The notes beneath the pieces are model-generated. The model had not been told where the DNA came from, ran no database searches, and saw nothing but the letters and a program-made list of their open reading frames with translations. Below, in pieces: positions 20,499-30,374 of a stretch of DNA of 64,000 nucleotides. The stretch spans positions 17,346-81,345 of the forward strand of contig NZ_AYMQ01000087.1 of the NCBI RefSeq assembly GCF_000633355.1, written 5' to 3'. The first letter of the stretch is position 1, and each line of letters begins with the position of its first letter. The position numbers and the translations under genes are program-made. The DNA comes from Serratia sp. H1w (GTDB taxonomy: Bacteria; Pseudomonadota; Gammaproteobacteria; Enterobacterales; Enterobacteriaceae).

Positions 20499-22877
20499 AT
20501 GTCTAACAATGGCCCAGACTTGCGTAATGTGCTTTGGTACAACCAGCTTGGCATGCACGACGTTGACCGTGTCGGGGGCAAAAATGCCTCCCTCGGTGAA
20601 ATGATCACCAATCTTTCCGATTTGGGCGTGGCCGTACCCAACGGTTTTGCCACCACCGCCCAGGCATTTAACGATTTTCTTGAGCAAAGTGGGGTTAACC
20701 AGCGCATTTATCAGCTGCTGGATCAGACTGACGTTGACGATATTGCTCAACTGTCCAAGGCCGGTGCGCAAATTCGCCAATGGGTGATCGATACGCCTTT
20801 CCATGCGGAATTTGAACGAGAAATCACGCTGGCGTACCAGCAACTGTCCGAGGGTGAAAGCGAGGCTTCCTTCGCCGTGCGTTCTTCCGCCACGGCCGAA
20901 GATATGCCAGACGCCTCATTTGCCGGCCAGCAGGAAACCTTCCTCAACGTGCAGGGTATTGATGCGGTAATGGTGGCGATCAAACACGTCTTCGCCTCCC
21001 TGTTTAACGACCGGGCCATTTCTTACCGTGTGCATCAGGGTTACGATCACCGTGGCGTGGCGCTTTCCACCGGTGTGCAGCGTATGGTGCGCTCCGATCT
21101 GGCCTCTTCGGGCGTCATGTTTACCATTGATACCGAGTCCGGCTTTGATCAGGTGGTGTTTATTACCTCGGCGTTTGGCCTGGGTGAAATGGTGGTGCAA
21201 GGGGCGGTCAACCCGGATGAGTTCTATGTCCATAAGCCGACGCTGCTGAAGGGCAAGCCGGCCATTGTGCGCCGCAATATCGGCTCGAAAAAAATCCGCA
21301 TGGTGTACGCACCTTCGCAGGATCACGGCAAGCAGGTACGCATTGAAGATGTGCCAGAAGAGCAACGCAATCGTTTCTCTTTGACCGATGATGAGGTACA
21401 GGCACTGGCGCATCAGGCATTACTGATTGAAAAACACTACGGCCGCCCGATGGATATCGAGTGGGCCAAAGATGGTCATACCGGCAAGTTGCTGATTGTC
21501 CAGGCTCGGCCAGAAACCGTGCGTTCCAATGAGCAGGTGATGGAACGCTACCAGTTGAACGGCAACAGCACCGTGCTGGTGGAAGGCCGCGCCATTGGCC
21601 ATCGCATTGGGGCTGGTCCGGTGAAGGTCATCCACGATATCAGCGAAATGGATCGCATCCAGCCGGGCGACGTGCTGGTCACCGATATGACCGACCCGGA
21701 TTGGGAACCGATCATGAAGAAGGCGTCGGCGATCGTCACCAACCGTGGCGGGCGCACCTGCCATGCGGCGATCATCGCTCGTGAGCTGGGGATCCCTGCC
21801 GTGGTCGGCTGTGGCCACGCCACAGACCTGCTGAAAGAAGGACAGAAAGTCACCGTCTCCTGCGCCGAAGGCGACACCGGGTTTGTCTACAGCGACATGC
21901 TGGAATTCAGCGTCCAAAGTTCGGAAGTCACCGAGCTGCCAGAGTTACCGTTGAAGATCATGATGAACGTCGGCAACCCGGACCGCGCGTTCGATTTCGC
22001 TCGCTTGCCGAATGAAGGCGTAGGGCTGGCCCGGTTGGAGTTTATTATCAATCGCATGATCGGCGTACACCCGCGTGCCCTGTTGGAATTTGACCAGCAA
22101 ACCCCAGAGCTGCAGGCAGAAATCAAGACGCTGATGCAGGGTTATGACGATCCGGTTGAGTTCTATGTGGGTCGTTTGACCGAAGGGATCGCCACGCTGG
22201 GTGCCGCATTCTGGCCGAAGCGAGTGATCGTGCGCCTGTCTGATTTCAAATCTAACGAATACGCCAACCTGGTGGGAGGCGAGAAGTACGAGCCGCACGA
22301 AGAAAACCCGATGTTAGGTTTCCGTGGCGCGGGTCGTTATGTGGCGGATAGCTTCCGCGACTGCTTCGCCATGGAGTGCGCCGCGATGAAGCGGGTGCGT
22401 AACGAAATGGGGCTGACCAACGTTGAGGTGATGGTGCCATTTGTGCGTACCGTGGCTCAGGCGGAGGCCGTAGTGGCGGAGCTGGGGCGTCAGGGGCTGA
22501 AGCGCGGCGAGAACGGGCTGAAAGTGATCATGATGTGCGAGATCCCGTCCAACGCCTTGCTGGCCGATCAGTTCCTTGAGCACTTCGATGGCTTCTCTAT
22601 CGGCTCCAATGATATGACGCAGCTGACGCTGGGGCTGGATCGCGATTCCGGCGTAGTCTCTGAGCTGTTTGATGAGCGTAACGAGGCGGTCAAGGCGCTG
22701 CTTTCCATGGCGATCCAGGCGGCCAAGCGTCACGGCAAATATGTTGGGATCTGTGGGCAAGGCCCGTCAGACCATGCAGACTTTGCCGAGTGGTTGATGG
22801 ATCAGGGGATCGATAGCCTGTCGCTGAACCCGGATACCGTGGTGCAAACCTGGGTAAATCTGTCGCAAAGAAAATAA
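20499..22877 (+). CDS. ppsA: Phosphoenolpyruvate synthase
   Basis: 792 aa, identical in length to E. coli PpsA. It converts pyruvate, ATP and water to PEP, AMP and phosphate for gluconeogenesis. ATG 20499 is chosen ([17 protein letters not shown]), preceded by AAGGA; an in-frame ATG at 20400 would add 33 residues not found in the family. Domains in order: ATP-grasp nucleotide-binding ([20 protein letters not shown]), the swivelling phosphohistidine domain ([20 protein letters not shown] with the catalytic His), and the PEP-binding barrel ([32 protein letters not shown]). PpsR next door controls it post-translationally. Confidence 0.98.
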   Translation: MSNNGPDLRNVLWYNQLGMHDVDRVGGKNASLGEMITNLSDLGVAVPNGFATTAQAFNDFLEQSGVNQRIYQLLDQTDVDDIAQLSKAGAQIRQWVIDTPFHAEFEREITLAYQQLSEGESEASFAVRSSATAEDMPDASFAGQQETFLNVQGIDAVMVAIKHVFASLFNDRAISYRVHQGYDHRGVALSTGVQRMVRSDLASSGVMFTIDTESGFDQVVFITSAFGLGEMVVQGAVNPDEFYVHKPTLLKGKPAIVRRNIGSKKIRMVYAPSQDHGKQVRIEDVPEEQRNRFSLTDDEVQALAHQALLIEKHYGRPMDIEWAKDGHTGKLLIVQARPETVRSNEQVMERYQLNGNSTVLVEGRAIGHRIGAGPVKVIHDISEMDRIQPGDVLVTDMTDPDWEPIMKKASAIVTNRGGRTCHAAIIARELGIPAVVGCGHATDLLKEGQKVTVSCAEGDTGFVYSDMLEFSVQSSEVTELPELPLKIMMNVGNPDRAFDFARLPNEGVGLARLEFIINRMIGVHPRALLEFDQQTPELQAEIKTLMQGYDDPVEFYVGRLTEGIATLGAAFWPKRVIVRLSDFKSNEYANLVGGEKYEPHEENPMLGFRGAGRYVADSFRDCFAMECAAMKRVRNEMGLTNVEVMVPFVRTVAQAEAVVAELGRQGLKRGENGLKVIMMCEIPSNALLADQFLEHFDGFSIGSNDMTQLTLGLDRDSGVVSELFDERNEAVKALLSMAIQAAKRHGKYVGICGQGPSDHADFAEWLMDQGIDSLSLNPDTVVQTWVNLSQRK

Positions 22878-22906
22878 ACCTGCATCACCACGCCTGTTGA
22901 AAACAT

Positions 22907-22937
22907 AAAACCGCCGGTTAATCCTGGCGGTTTTTTT
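22907..22937 (+). terminator. Rho-independent terminator of ppsA
   Basis: AAAACCGCC and GGCGGTTTTTTT form a GC-rich stem with a short loop followed by seven T residues, 30 nt after the ppsA stop. Confidence 0.9.
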
Positions 22938-22961
22938 ATCTTGGCTGGTTTTTTTAAATAA

Positions 22962-22988
22962 AAAAAAGCCCATCAAAGACGGGCAAAG
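22962..22988 (-). terminator. Terminator of rprA
   Basis: Minus strand GCCCGTCTTTGATGGGC followed by seven T residues: a short GC-rich stem with a U-run, back to back with the ppsA terminator. It closes the RprA transcript. Confidence 0.85.
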
Positions 22989-23076
22989 ACTACACACAGC
23001 AATTCAGAGATACGGGTTAGCTTGTAGGGGTCTTAACTGAAAAACAATGACTGCAACACAATGATTTTCAGCAAGA
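22962..23076 (-). ncRNA. rprA: Small regulatory RNA RprA
   Basis: On the minus strand, between ppsA and ydiK, the 3' part reads GAATTGCTGTGTGTAGTC then TTTGCCC-loop-GGGC and a T-run, nearly identical to the 3' end and terminator of E. coli RprA as I recall it, and in the same place next to ydiK. RprA is an Hfq-binding RNA that opens the rpoS leader and is induced by the Rcs phosphorelay. Upstream on the RNA, CTGAAAATCATTG and CATTGTTTTTCAG can form the 5' hairpin. A TATAAA-like -10 at about 23083-23088 suggests a start near 23076, giving about 115 nt; the exact 5' end is an estimate. Confidence 0.85.
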
Positions 23077-23267
23077 TAGAGTTTTATACTAGGCAGTTAT
23101 CCGGCGCGCGTCATTAAGAATCGTCCCAATAAAATTGACCGACTGGCTGCAATAACAGGCATTTGAATTACAGGTATTATTGATGCAGGCAGGCCAAGCG
23201 AATAATGAACGGGAAGAGGAATATGGCGTTAGTCGCCTGCCCAGTGGCTGGGCAGGCGATGCAGGGA

Positions 23268-24368
23268 TTACAGCTGTTCTAAATCTTTGGCTACTTCTTC
23301 CAGATCGGCGGTCGGTTCCGGGGCTTCGTTGACCCAGGCGCTCACCAAGCGATAAGAGACTGCCAATACCACCGGGCCGATAAACAGGCCAATCATGCCG
23401 AAGGCCAACAGGCCACCGATGACGCCAGACAGGATCAGTATCAGCGGCAGATCGGCACCCATGCGGATTAGCGCCGGGCGCAGGAAGTTATCCAACGTCC
23501 CGACCACGCAGCTCCACACTAATAGCACGGTGCCCCAGGTGGTGTCTCCGGTCCAGTACAGCCAGATAATCGCCGGGATCAGCACCAGCAATGGCCCCAG
23601 TTGGGCGAGACAGAAGATGAACATCACTACGGTCAGCAAGGTGGCCGCTGGGATGCCTGAAATAGCCAGCCCAATTCCGCCCAGGATTGACTGCACCAAT
23701 GCCGTCACCACCACACCCAATGCGACCGCGCGGATCGCTTGGCTGGCCAGTAACACGGCCGCGTCGCCGCGATTGGCAGCAAGGCGTATGGCAAAATGGC
23801 GGATTGCCATGGCTACCTGCTCACCACGGGCGTACAGCAAGGCACTGAACAACAGCATCAGCGAACAGTGGATCAGGAAACGGCCAATATGTGCCGCCTG
23901 GGTGACGACCCAAGTGGCGGTTTGGCCAAAGTAAGGTTGTATTTTGGCTATCAGGGCGTTACCACCGGTGTTCACCAACAGATGATAGCTGTTATAGAAT
24001 TTGTGCCCGATCAGCGGAATGGAACGCAGCCACTCTAACTGTGGTGCGTGGATCTGGCCCGGGGCGTTCACCCATGCCACGATTGGAGCACTGTTATCCA
24101 CCACGCTGCTGATCAGCAGGGCAATCGGCAGCACGAACAGCAATAGCAGCAGGATGGTCATGGCCGCTACGGCCAGTGACCGACGACCCCACAGCAGCTG
24201 TTGTAGCTTGATCAATACCGGCCAAGTGGCGATCACCACCATCGCCGCCCAGGCAAAGCCCAGAATAAACGGTTGAACGACCCAAAAACAGGCGACGATC
24301 ATAATGGCGATAAACAGCACGCCAAAAATTATCGTCGGTAAATCGTAGCGGCGTTGCGGTTGTGTCAT
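23268..24368 (-). CDS. ydiK: AI-2E family inner membrane protein YdiK
   Basis: 366 aa (E. coli YdiK 370) UPF0118/AI-2E transporter family protein with about eight hydrophobic segments, including LLLLLFVLPIALLIS and the C-terminal block GGLLAFGMIGLFIGPVVLAV typical of the family. The true substrate of YdiK is unknown; the family name comes from E. coli TqsA and should not be taken as evidence for autoinducer export. It sits beside rprA as in E. coli and reads in the same direction, away from it. Confidence 0.9.
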   Translation of the reverse strand: MTQPQRRYDLPTIIFGVLFIAIMIVACFWVVQPFILGFAWAAMVVIATWPVLIKLQQLLWGRRSLAVAAMTILLLLLFVLPIALLISSVVDNSAPIVAWVNAPGQIHAPQLEWLRSIPLIGHKFYNSYHLLVNTGGNALIAKIQPYFGQTATWVVTQAAHIGRFLIHCSLMLLFSALLYARGEQVAMAIRHFAIRLAANRGDAAVLLASQAIRAVALGVVVTALVQSILGGIGLAISGIPAATLLTVVMFIFCLAQLGPLLVLIPAIIWLYWTGDTTWGTVLLVWSCVVGTLDNFLRPALIRMGADLPLILILSGVIGGLLAFGMIGLFIGPVVLAVSYRLVSAWVNEAPEPTADLEEVAKDLEQL

Positions 24369-24597
24369 GTATGCGATTTCATCCTAGTGAGTTGAGTCCT
24401 TGGTACCCTTTCATCATGGAGCATTTTTGGTAACTTTCACAGTTAGCCGCACATTTTGCCGCGAATTGCCATCTGCGGTACAGCCTTTCATTGATTAGCG
24501 GGGCAAATAATTCAGGTGGGGTCAACGGGCTTGCTGCTGGGCGGACCAGCCTGCGATCCAGGCTGGTTGATGGTCGAGACTCTCTGGCGGGGAAGGG

Positions 24598-25293
24598 CTA
24601 TTGGCCGTAATAGGCTTTGGCGCCGTGCTTACGTAAGTAGTGTTTGTCTAACAGCGTGGCTTGCATTGCCGGAACCTGGGGGCTGAGCTGTTGGGTAAAC
24701 AGATTCATATAGGCGATTTCCTCCAGCACCACGGCATTGTGTACCGCGCTGGCGGCATCTTTGCCCCAGCTGAACGGACCATGGCTGTTGACCAACACTG
24801 CCGGGATCTCATTAGGGTTGATGCCGAGCTGCTGAAACGTCTCGATGATGACCTGACCGGTTTCATGCTCGTATTCGCCTGCGATCTCCTCATCGTGCAT
24901 CAGACGGGTGCAGGGAATGGTGCCGTAGAAATAGTCTGCATGGGTGGTGCCTAATGCTGAAAGCGATTTGCCTGCCTGCGCCCAGATGGTGGCGTGGCGG
25001 GAATGGGTGTGGACGATGCCGCCAATGTCGGGGAAGGCTTGATACAACGCGAGGTGGGTTGCGGTATCCGAAGAGGGCTTTTTATTCCCCTCCACGACTC
25101 TCCCGCTAGCCAGTTCAACCACCACCATATCTGTCACCTGCATGGTGCTGTATTCCACCCCGGAAGGCTTAATTACCATTAACCCCGCCTGGCGATCGAT
25201 ACCGCTGACATTCCCCCAGGTAAATGTCACCAATTGATGTTCAGGCAATAATAAATTTGCCTCAAAAACCTGCTGCTTTAATTGCTGTAACAT
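24598..25293 (-). CDS. araD: L-ribulose-5-phosphate 4-epimerase (AraD/SgbE/UlaF type)
   Basis: 231 aa class II aldolase-fold epimerase interconverting L-ribulose 5-phosphate and D-xylulose 5-phosphate. Zinc ligands are visible in [16 protein letters not shown] and [10 protein letters not shown], the catalytic Asp in THADYFYG, and the C-terminal [16 protein letters not shown] is as in E. coli AraD and SgbE. Sequence alone does not separate AraD from SgbE/UlaF. No araBA genes are near; instead it diverges from a DeoR-type regulator that heads an L-xylulokinase/ABC transporter cluster, so it most likely completes that pathway. Confidence 0.88.
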   Translation of the reverse strand: MLQQLKQQVFEANLLLPEHQLVTFTWGNVSGIDRQAGLMVIKPSGVEYSTMQVTDMVVVELASGRVVEGNKKPSSDTATHLALYQAFPDIGGIVHTHSRHATIWAQAGKSLSALGTTHADYFYGTIPCTRLMHDEEIAGEYEHETGQVIIETFQQLGINPNEIPAVLVNSHGPFSWGKDAASAVHNAVVLEEIAYMNLFTQQLSPQVPAMQATLLDKHYLRKHGAKAYYGQ

Positions 25294-25774
25294 AATTCAC
25301 CTCGTGAGATATTTGTCGATTGGTGGGGGATACCACCAAAGCTGGCTCTGTGCATTCAGGCAAGGGTGTTGGCCTTAATAAAATGCGATTGCCGGGAAAT
25401 AAATAACAAAGCCTGTTGTCGTCTCTGGCTAAAATACTGTGCTTGTTGGCAGGATTAAAGCGAGTGAGGTGTTCGAAAAGAATAAATGGTTAGATTTGGG
25501 TGTACTCGGTCACATTCGGGCATTGTTTTGTTGTTTGAGTGTGCCCGTTTGTTTTTGATAAAGACTTTTATTGACGCCTGATACTCTGTTTTATGTGACT
25601 ATTATTGCAATTTTAGTGTATGTAATTTTGTTTGTTGCATGATTTAGTGATTTTTATCACATAATAGTCGGTAGAAAAGGCAGGTAAATCGTTTCTTGAA
25701 TTGAGTCACTTTCATACCGAGTAAAAAATATCATTATAGCGTTAAGCCAATCTCGCTATTTTTAAAGGGATATC
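25294..25774. other. Divergent control region of the pentulose cluster
   Basis: 481 nt, AT-rich, no gene. It separates the 4-epimerase (leftward) from the regulator (rightward) and presumably carries operators for that regulator. A CRP-like site is at 25646-25661. I see no clear repeated operator by eye. Confidence 0.6.
25646..25661. promoter_or_regulatory. CRP-like site
   Basis: AGTGA-TTTTTA-TCACA has the N6 spacing and one mismatch from the TGTGA-N6-TCACA consensus. It is placed for catabolite control of the divergent 4-epimerase and regulator genes, which fits a sugar-use cluster. It is a sequence match only. Confidence 0.6.
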
Positions 25775-26584
25775 ATGTTGCAAGCCGAACGTTATAAGCT
25801 CATTTGTAGCCACGTACAACAACAGGGTTCTGCTTTGGTAACTGAGTTATCCGTGGTCTGTCAGGTATCCCCTGAAACGATCCGCCGGGATTTGCGGGTG
25901 TTGGAAAAGAACAAGAAGCTGATCCGCAGCTTTGGCGGGGCCGTGGCTCTGGACGTACACGACGTACCGGTGCTTGACCACTGGGAGAGTACGGCGGTGT
26001 CAAACAGCGTCGATCAGGCGGAAAGCTTTCGCAAAAGAACGGAAGAACACCCTGATATCAAGATGAAAATTGCCAAGTCCGCGCTGCAATTTATCCATCC
26101 GGGTGACTGCATCCTGCTGGATAACAGCAGTACCTGCTGGTTTTTGGCCCGACAGATCCCGGATATCGACATCACCGTGGTCACCAACTCGGTCAAAATC
26201 ATTCAGGCCCTGGCCTGCCGCGACAAGATCCGCGTGATTGGCATCGGTGGAGAATACTCAAGAAGGCATGATGATTTTCATGGCCCGGTGGCCGAAAGCG
26301 CGCTGAGAAACTTCCAGATCAATACTTTTTTCTTCTCGTGCCAAGGGCTGAATCAGGAACATGGCATCCGTGACGGTAATGAAATTAACGCCAGATTAAA
26401 ACAGGTCATGTTACAGGTGTCGGAGAAAAAGATCCTGCTGGCGGGTTCTAGCAAGTTCGAACAATATTCATTTTGTCGCATATGTATGTTGGATGAAGTT
26501 GATATTTTGATTACCAATAAACTCGTCTCACCTAAATACCGTGGGGATAATCCAGGATTGGAAATTATCGAAGCCCAAAAGTAA
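25775..26584 (+). CDS. DeoR-family transcriptional regulator of the pentulose cluster
   Basis: 269 aa. The N-terminal winged HTH (LQAERYKLICSHVQQQGSALV... SPETIRRDLRVLEKNKKLIRSFGGAV) is the classic DeoR signature; the C-terminal sugar-phosphate sensor domain shows DNSSTCWFLARQIPD and VTNSVKIIQAL. Such proteins usually repress sugar operons and release DNA on binding a phosphorylated intermediate, here perhaps L-xylulose 5-phosphate or L-ribulose 5-phosphate (inference). It lies between the divergent 4-epimerase and the ABC transporter genes. The E. coli yia (lyx) cluster uses an IclR-type regulator instead. Confidence 0.85.
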   Translation: MLQAERYKLICSHVQQQGSALVTELSVVCQVSPETIRRDLRVLEKNKKLIRSFGGAVALDVHDVPVLDHWESTAVSNSVDQAESFRKRTEEHPDIKMKIAKSALQFIHPGDCILLDNSSTCWFLARQIPDIDITVVTNSVKIIQALACRDKIRVIGIGGEYSRRHDDFHGPVAESALRNFQINTFFFSCQGLNQEHGIRDGNEINARLKQVMLQVSEKKILLAGSSKFEQYSFCRICMLDEVDILITNKLVSPKYRGDNPGLEIIEAQK

Positions 26585-26789
26585 GCCGTTATTAAGGAAG
26601 TGACGGTGACGATATCACCATTATTGTGCTCAGCAATAAAATAGTGTCAACACCAGTGTCAGTTAAATAGTTAAGTAAAAATAATATAAATCCCGAGGGC
26701 TTAAACTCGCCGCCTGAATAGCAATAATCTGGTTGGCGGTAAAGCCGGGAACCCTACTGCTTAAATAAAATTCTGCCGAGGATCGTCTT

Positions 26790-27794
26790 ATGAAAAAAGC
26801 ACTCTTACCTTGCCTGATCGCCACGTTGATTACCGCTCATTCCGCCTGGGCCGAGGATGCCGTGGCGGTGCAAAAAGCCAATAAGCCTTTCACCATGGGC
26901 GTGGTGGTTAAAGTGGGTGGCATTCCCTGGTTTAACGTGATGGAACAGGGCATCAAAGAGGAAGGCAAGGCTCTGGGCGTCAACGCCTGGCAGGTGGGGC
27001 CAACCACCGCCGATCCGGCAGAGCAGGTGCGGGCGATCGAGGACCTGATCGCTAAAAAGGTCGATGTGATTGGGGTGGTCCCTAACGACGCCAAGGTGCT
27101 GGAGCCGGTACTCAAACGCGCTCAGGAAGCCGGGATCAAGGTGATCACCCATGAATCCCCAGGCCAAGTGAACGCGGACTGGGATTTCGAACTGTTGGAT
27201 ACCCAGAGCATGGGGGCCAATCATATGAAAGATATGGCGCAGTGCATGGGGGAAGAAGGCAAGTACGCCATGTTTGTCGGCAGCCTGACGGTGCCGTTGG
27301 TGAACGAGTGGGCCGATGCGGCAATCGCCTATCAGAAAGCGAATTATCCGAAGATGACCCTGGTTGAGGATCGTTTTGGCGTGGCAGAGTCGGTCGATGA
27401 CTCCATGCGTACCGCCAACGACCTGCTGTCCAAGCACAAAGATCTGAAAGGGATCATGTCATTCGGTTCACAAGGGCCGATCGGCGCGGGACGTGCCATC
27501 GACAAACGTAAGAAGAACGACACCACCTGCGTGTTTGGTACCTTCACGCCGGGCCAGGGTATCAAACTGCTGGAGAAAGGCGCTATCGACGGCGGCTATA
27601 TCTCCAACCCAATGCTGGCGGGCAAGGTCTTTGTACAGGTGGCTACCGCCATGATGAACGGTGAGCCGATCAAGGATGGCGGCAAGCTGGGTGGCATGGG
27701 AGACATCAAAATCAAAGGCAATACCCTTCTCAGCAACAATCCGGAAAAACTGGACGTGGAAAACACCAAGCGGTTGGTCAAGCTTGGCCTGTAA
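26790..27794 (+). CDS. Sugar ABC transporter periplasmic binding protein (RbsB/LsrB type)
   Basis: 334 aa. The first ~21 residues (KKALLPCLIATLITAHSAWA) are a Sec signal peptide. The mature protein is a type I periplasmic binding protein (Peripla_BP_4 group): GVVVKVGGIPWFNVMEQGIKEEG, ADPAEQVRAIEDLIAKKVDVI, HESPGQVNADWDFEL. It resembles the rhamnose and AI-2 binding protein branch more than ribose RbsB. The ligand cannot be read from sequence; the downstream L-xylulokinase and epimerase suggest an L-pentulose or related sugar. A 205-nt gap separates it from the regulator. Confidence 0.88.
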   Translation: MKKALLPCLIATLITAHSAWAEDAVAVQKANKPFTMGVVVKVGGIPWFNVMEQGIKEEGKALGVNAWQVGPTTADPAEQVRAIEDLIAKKVDVIGVVPNDAKVLEPVLKRAQEAGIKVITHESPGQVNADWDFELLDTQSMGANHMKDMAQCMGEEGKYAMFVGSLTVPLVNEWADAAIAYQKANYPKMTLVEDRFGVAESVDDSMRTANDLLSKHKDLKGIMSFGSQGPIGAGRAIDKRKKNDTTCVFGTFTPGQGIKLLEKGAIDGGYISNPMLAGKVFVQVATAMMNGEPIKDGGKLGGMGDIKIKGNTLLSNNPEKLDVENTKRLVKLGL

Positions 27795-27812
27795 ACACGG
27801 GTAATGTGACAT

Positions 27813-27837
27813 TGCCGGGCAACCGTTTTGCCCGGCA
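27813..27837 (+). repeat. Intercistronic hairpin after the binding-protein gene
   Basis: TGCCGGGCAA (27813-27822) and TTGCCCGGCA (27828-27837) form a perfect 10-bp GC-rich stem with a 5-nt loop in the 66-nt gap between the binding-protein and ATPase genes. No U-run follows, so read-through is expected. Such hairpins often protect the upstream mRNA and raise binding-protein levels over the membrane components. Confidence 0.75.
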
Positions 27838-27860
27838 TCTTGGTTATTGCAGGGAACGGT

Positions 27861-29378
27861 ATGATGAGTCAACTTTCTGATACTGATAATAAAGTTCCAT
27901 TGATCACGCTGAAGGCACTGTCAAAAAGCTTCGGGGGGCATCAGGCGCTGAAAAATATCACGCTGACCCTCAACCAGGGAGAGGTGCATTGCCTGGCAGG
28001 GGCCAATGGCTGTGGTAAAAGCACGCTGATTAAAACCATCAGCGGTGTCTATGCTCCCGACGCGGGCAGCGAAATTTGCATCGGTGATAAAACCTATAGC
28101 CGCCTGACGCCGGGGCGCGCGCGTGATTTAGGCATCCAGGTGATCTATCAGGATCTGTCATTGTTCCCCAACCTGACGGTGGCAGAAAATATCGCGTTTG
28201 AATACAACCTGAACGGCTATCTGGGCTGGTTCAGCAAGCGCAAACTCCAGGCCAAAGCCCGGCAAATCCTTGATGAGCTGGCCTTCAATATCGATCCCGA
28301 TGCGCTAGTACAGCATTTGCCCATCGCCCAGCGTCAGCAGATCGCGATTTGCCGCGCCCTGGTGGCACAGGCGCGTCTGGTGATTATGGATGAGCCGACC
28401 GCTTCGCTGACGCGTACCGAGGTCAATCAGCTGCTGCGTACGGTGAACTATCTGCGGGATAAGAATATAACCGTGGTGTTTGTCAGCCACCGGCTGGATG
28501 AAGTGAAAGAGATTTCAGACCGTATCACGGTGATCCGTGACGGCGAAAAAGTGGGTACCTGGGAGGCGCAGGAGTTATCGACCGGGCGTATTACCGAATT
28601 GATGACCGGGCTGACCATCGTCCATGAGCAAAAACCGCCAAATGCCGAGTTGGGCAAGGTGGTGATGCAACTGGATAAGCTGAGCCGCAAAGGCCAGTTT
28701 CAGGACGTTTCATTCAGCCTGCATCGCGGTGAAGTGTTGGGTCTGTGTGGCCTGTTGGGGGCAGGGCGTACCGAACTGGCGCTCAGCCTGTTTGGCATCA
28801 CGCATCCAGACAGCGGCGAACTGCATATCGAAGGCAAAAAAGTCCGCATCAAAAACAACACCCAGGCGATTGAGCTGGGGATTGGCTACGTCTCTGAAGA
28901 TCGCCTGACGCTGGGAGCGGTGTTATCCCAGTCGGTGGCCGACAACATGGTGCTCTCCATTCTCAAACGTATTCAGACACCGTGGTACCTGATTGATGAG
29001 GCACACAAGGATGAACTGGTGCAGCAGTGGATCAAGGATCTGGATATCAAGGTGAGTAACCCAGACAACGCGCTGTCCACCTTATCCGGGGGCAACCAGC
29101 AGAAAGTGGTGTTGGCGAAATGGATCCTGACCCGGCCTAAAATCCTGATCCTGGATGCGCCAACGGTGGGGGTAGATATCGGCGCCAAAGACAGTATCTA
29201 CAAACTGATCCATCGCCTGTCCGGCGTAGGTATCGCGGTGCTGCTGATATCCGACGAAGTTCCCGAGGTTTACTACAACTGCGACCGCATTTTGCACATG
29301 TCGCAGGGGCGGATCGTCAATGAACTGATCCCCGGCCAGATGAGTGAGCAACAGCTTGCGGAGGCGATTAATGGTTAA
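27861..29378 (+). CDS. Sugar ABC transporter ATP-binding protein (double ABC cassette)
   Basis: 505 aa, two ABC domains in tandem as in RbsA, XylG and LsrA. The first cassette has an intact Walker A, GANGCGKST, and Walker B (VIMDEPTASL); the second has the degenerate GLLGAGRTEL loop but a good signature, LSGGNQQKVVLAKW. Start at 27861 (ATGATGAGTC), 7 nt after GGGAACG; the frame from 27828 runs through the hairpin and is not used. Its end overlaps the first permease gene by 8 nt. Confidence 0.92.
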   Translation: MMSQLSDTDNKVPLITLKALSKSFGGHQALKNITLTLNQGEVHCLAGANGCGKSTLIKTISGVYAPDAGSEICIGDKTYSRLTPGRARDLGIQVIYQDLSLFPNLTVAENIAFEYNLNGYLGWFSKRKLQAKARQILDELAFNIDPDALVQHLPIAQRQQIAICRALVAQARLVIMDEPTASLTRTEVNQLLRTVNYLRDKNITVVFVSHRLDEVKEISDRITVIRDGEKVGTWEAQELSTGRITELMTGLTIVHEQKPPNAELGKVVMQLDKLSRKGQFQDVSFSLHRGEVLGLCGLLGAGRTELALSLFGITHPDSGELHIEGKKVRIKNNTQAIELGIGYVSEDRLTLGAVLSQSVADNMVLSILKRIQTPWYLIDEAHKDELVQQWIKDLDIKVSNPDNALSTLSGGNQQKVVLAKWILTRPKILILDAPTVGVDIGAKDSIYKLIHRLSGVGIAVLLISDEVPEVYYNCDRILHMSQGRIVNELIPGQMSEQQLAEAING

Positions 29379-30360
29379 TGTAAACTGGCTTAAGCCGAGT
29401 TCTGTCGAGGGATGGTTGGGCTGGGTGATCGCCATCATGCTGGTGCTGTTTTCTCTGCTCAGCAGCGAATTTCTCTCGTTGCAAAATCTGCTGGATTTAA
29501 GTGAAAGCTACGCGGTTACCGGCATTTTTGCGCTCGGTTTGTTTGTGGTGCTGGTCACCGGCGGAATTGATATTTCCTTTGCGGCGGTAGCCTCGGTAGT
29601 GCAGTACGCGGTGGCTTCGCTGCTGATGCACGATTTAGTGACCAACCCGGTCTGGTGCCTGCTGAGCGCGGTAGCGATTGGCATGACGCTGGGTATGGTC
29701 AACGCCATCTTGATCTACTCGCTGAATATCGTCTCGATCATTATCACCATCAGTATGCAGTCGCTGCTGTTTGGCCTGCTGATGTGGGTTACCGGCGGTC
29801 AGAGCATTTATGACCTGCCAGACTGGTGGATTGCCCAGCGATCCGTCCTGCCTTTCAGCTTTGGCGGCGAAAGCTATCAGATCGGTTTACCGCTGGTGGT
29901 GATGCTGGCTATCGCACTGCTAACCCTGTTGTTGCTGACGAAAACCCATATCGGCCGCCAACTGTACGCGGTGGGCGGCAGCCCTGAATCGGCCCGGCGC
30001 ATCGGTATCCGTGTGGTGCTGGTGTATCTGTTTGCCTATGGCTATCTCGGTGCCACCGCGGCGATTGGCGGCATGTTGCAGGTGTATCGGATGAGCGAAG
30101 TGGTGCCTAGCGCACTGGTGGGAGGCGAACTGGATGTGTTGGCCGCAGCGGTGCTTGGCGGTGCCAGCCTGTCCGGCGGGCGCGGAACGGTGATCGGGAC
30201 GCTGATGGGGGTGTTCCTGATCGGCATCCTGAAAAACGGCCTGAACCTGATTGGCGTATCCAGCTATTTCGTCAATATCGTGATTGGCATGGTGATCGTG
30301 GCGGCGATATGCGTCACGCATTATAAGAAACGCAAAGAAACCGATGTCGGTTTCGTCTGA
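29371..30360 (+). CDS. Sugar ABC transporter permease 1
   Basis: 329 aa BPD_transp_2 (RbsC/LsrC) family protein with about eight to ten hydrophobic helices. VLVTGGIDISFAAVASVVQYA and LDVLAAAVLGGASLSGGRGTVIGTLMG are the characteristic family stretches. ATG 29371 lies within the last codons of the ATPase gene (8-nt overlap). Paired with a second permease, as in the rhamnose and lsr systems that use heterodimeric channels. Confidence 0.9.
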   Translation: MVNVNWLKPSSVEGWLGWVIAIMLVLFSLLSSEFLSLQNLLDLSESYAVTGIFALGLFVVLVTGGIDISFAAVASVVQYAVASLLMHDLVTNPVWCLLSAVAIGMTLGMVNAILIYSLNIVSIIITISMQSLLFGLLMWVTGGQSIYDLPDWWIAQRSVLPFSFGGESYQIGLPLVVMLAIALLTLLLLTKTHIGRQLYAVGGSPESARRIGIRVVLVYLFAYGYLGATAAIGGMLQVYRMSEVVPSALVGGELDVLAAAVLGGASLSGGRGTVIGTLMGVFLIGILKNGLNLIGVSSYFVNIVIGMVIVAAICVTHYKKRKETDVGFV

Positions 30361-30374
30361 CAGGGGCCAAAGGG

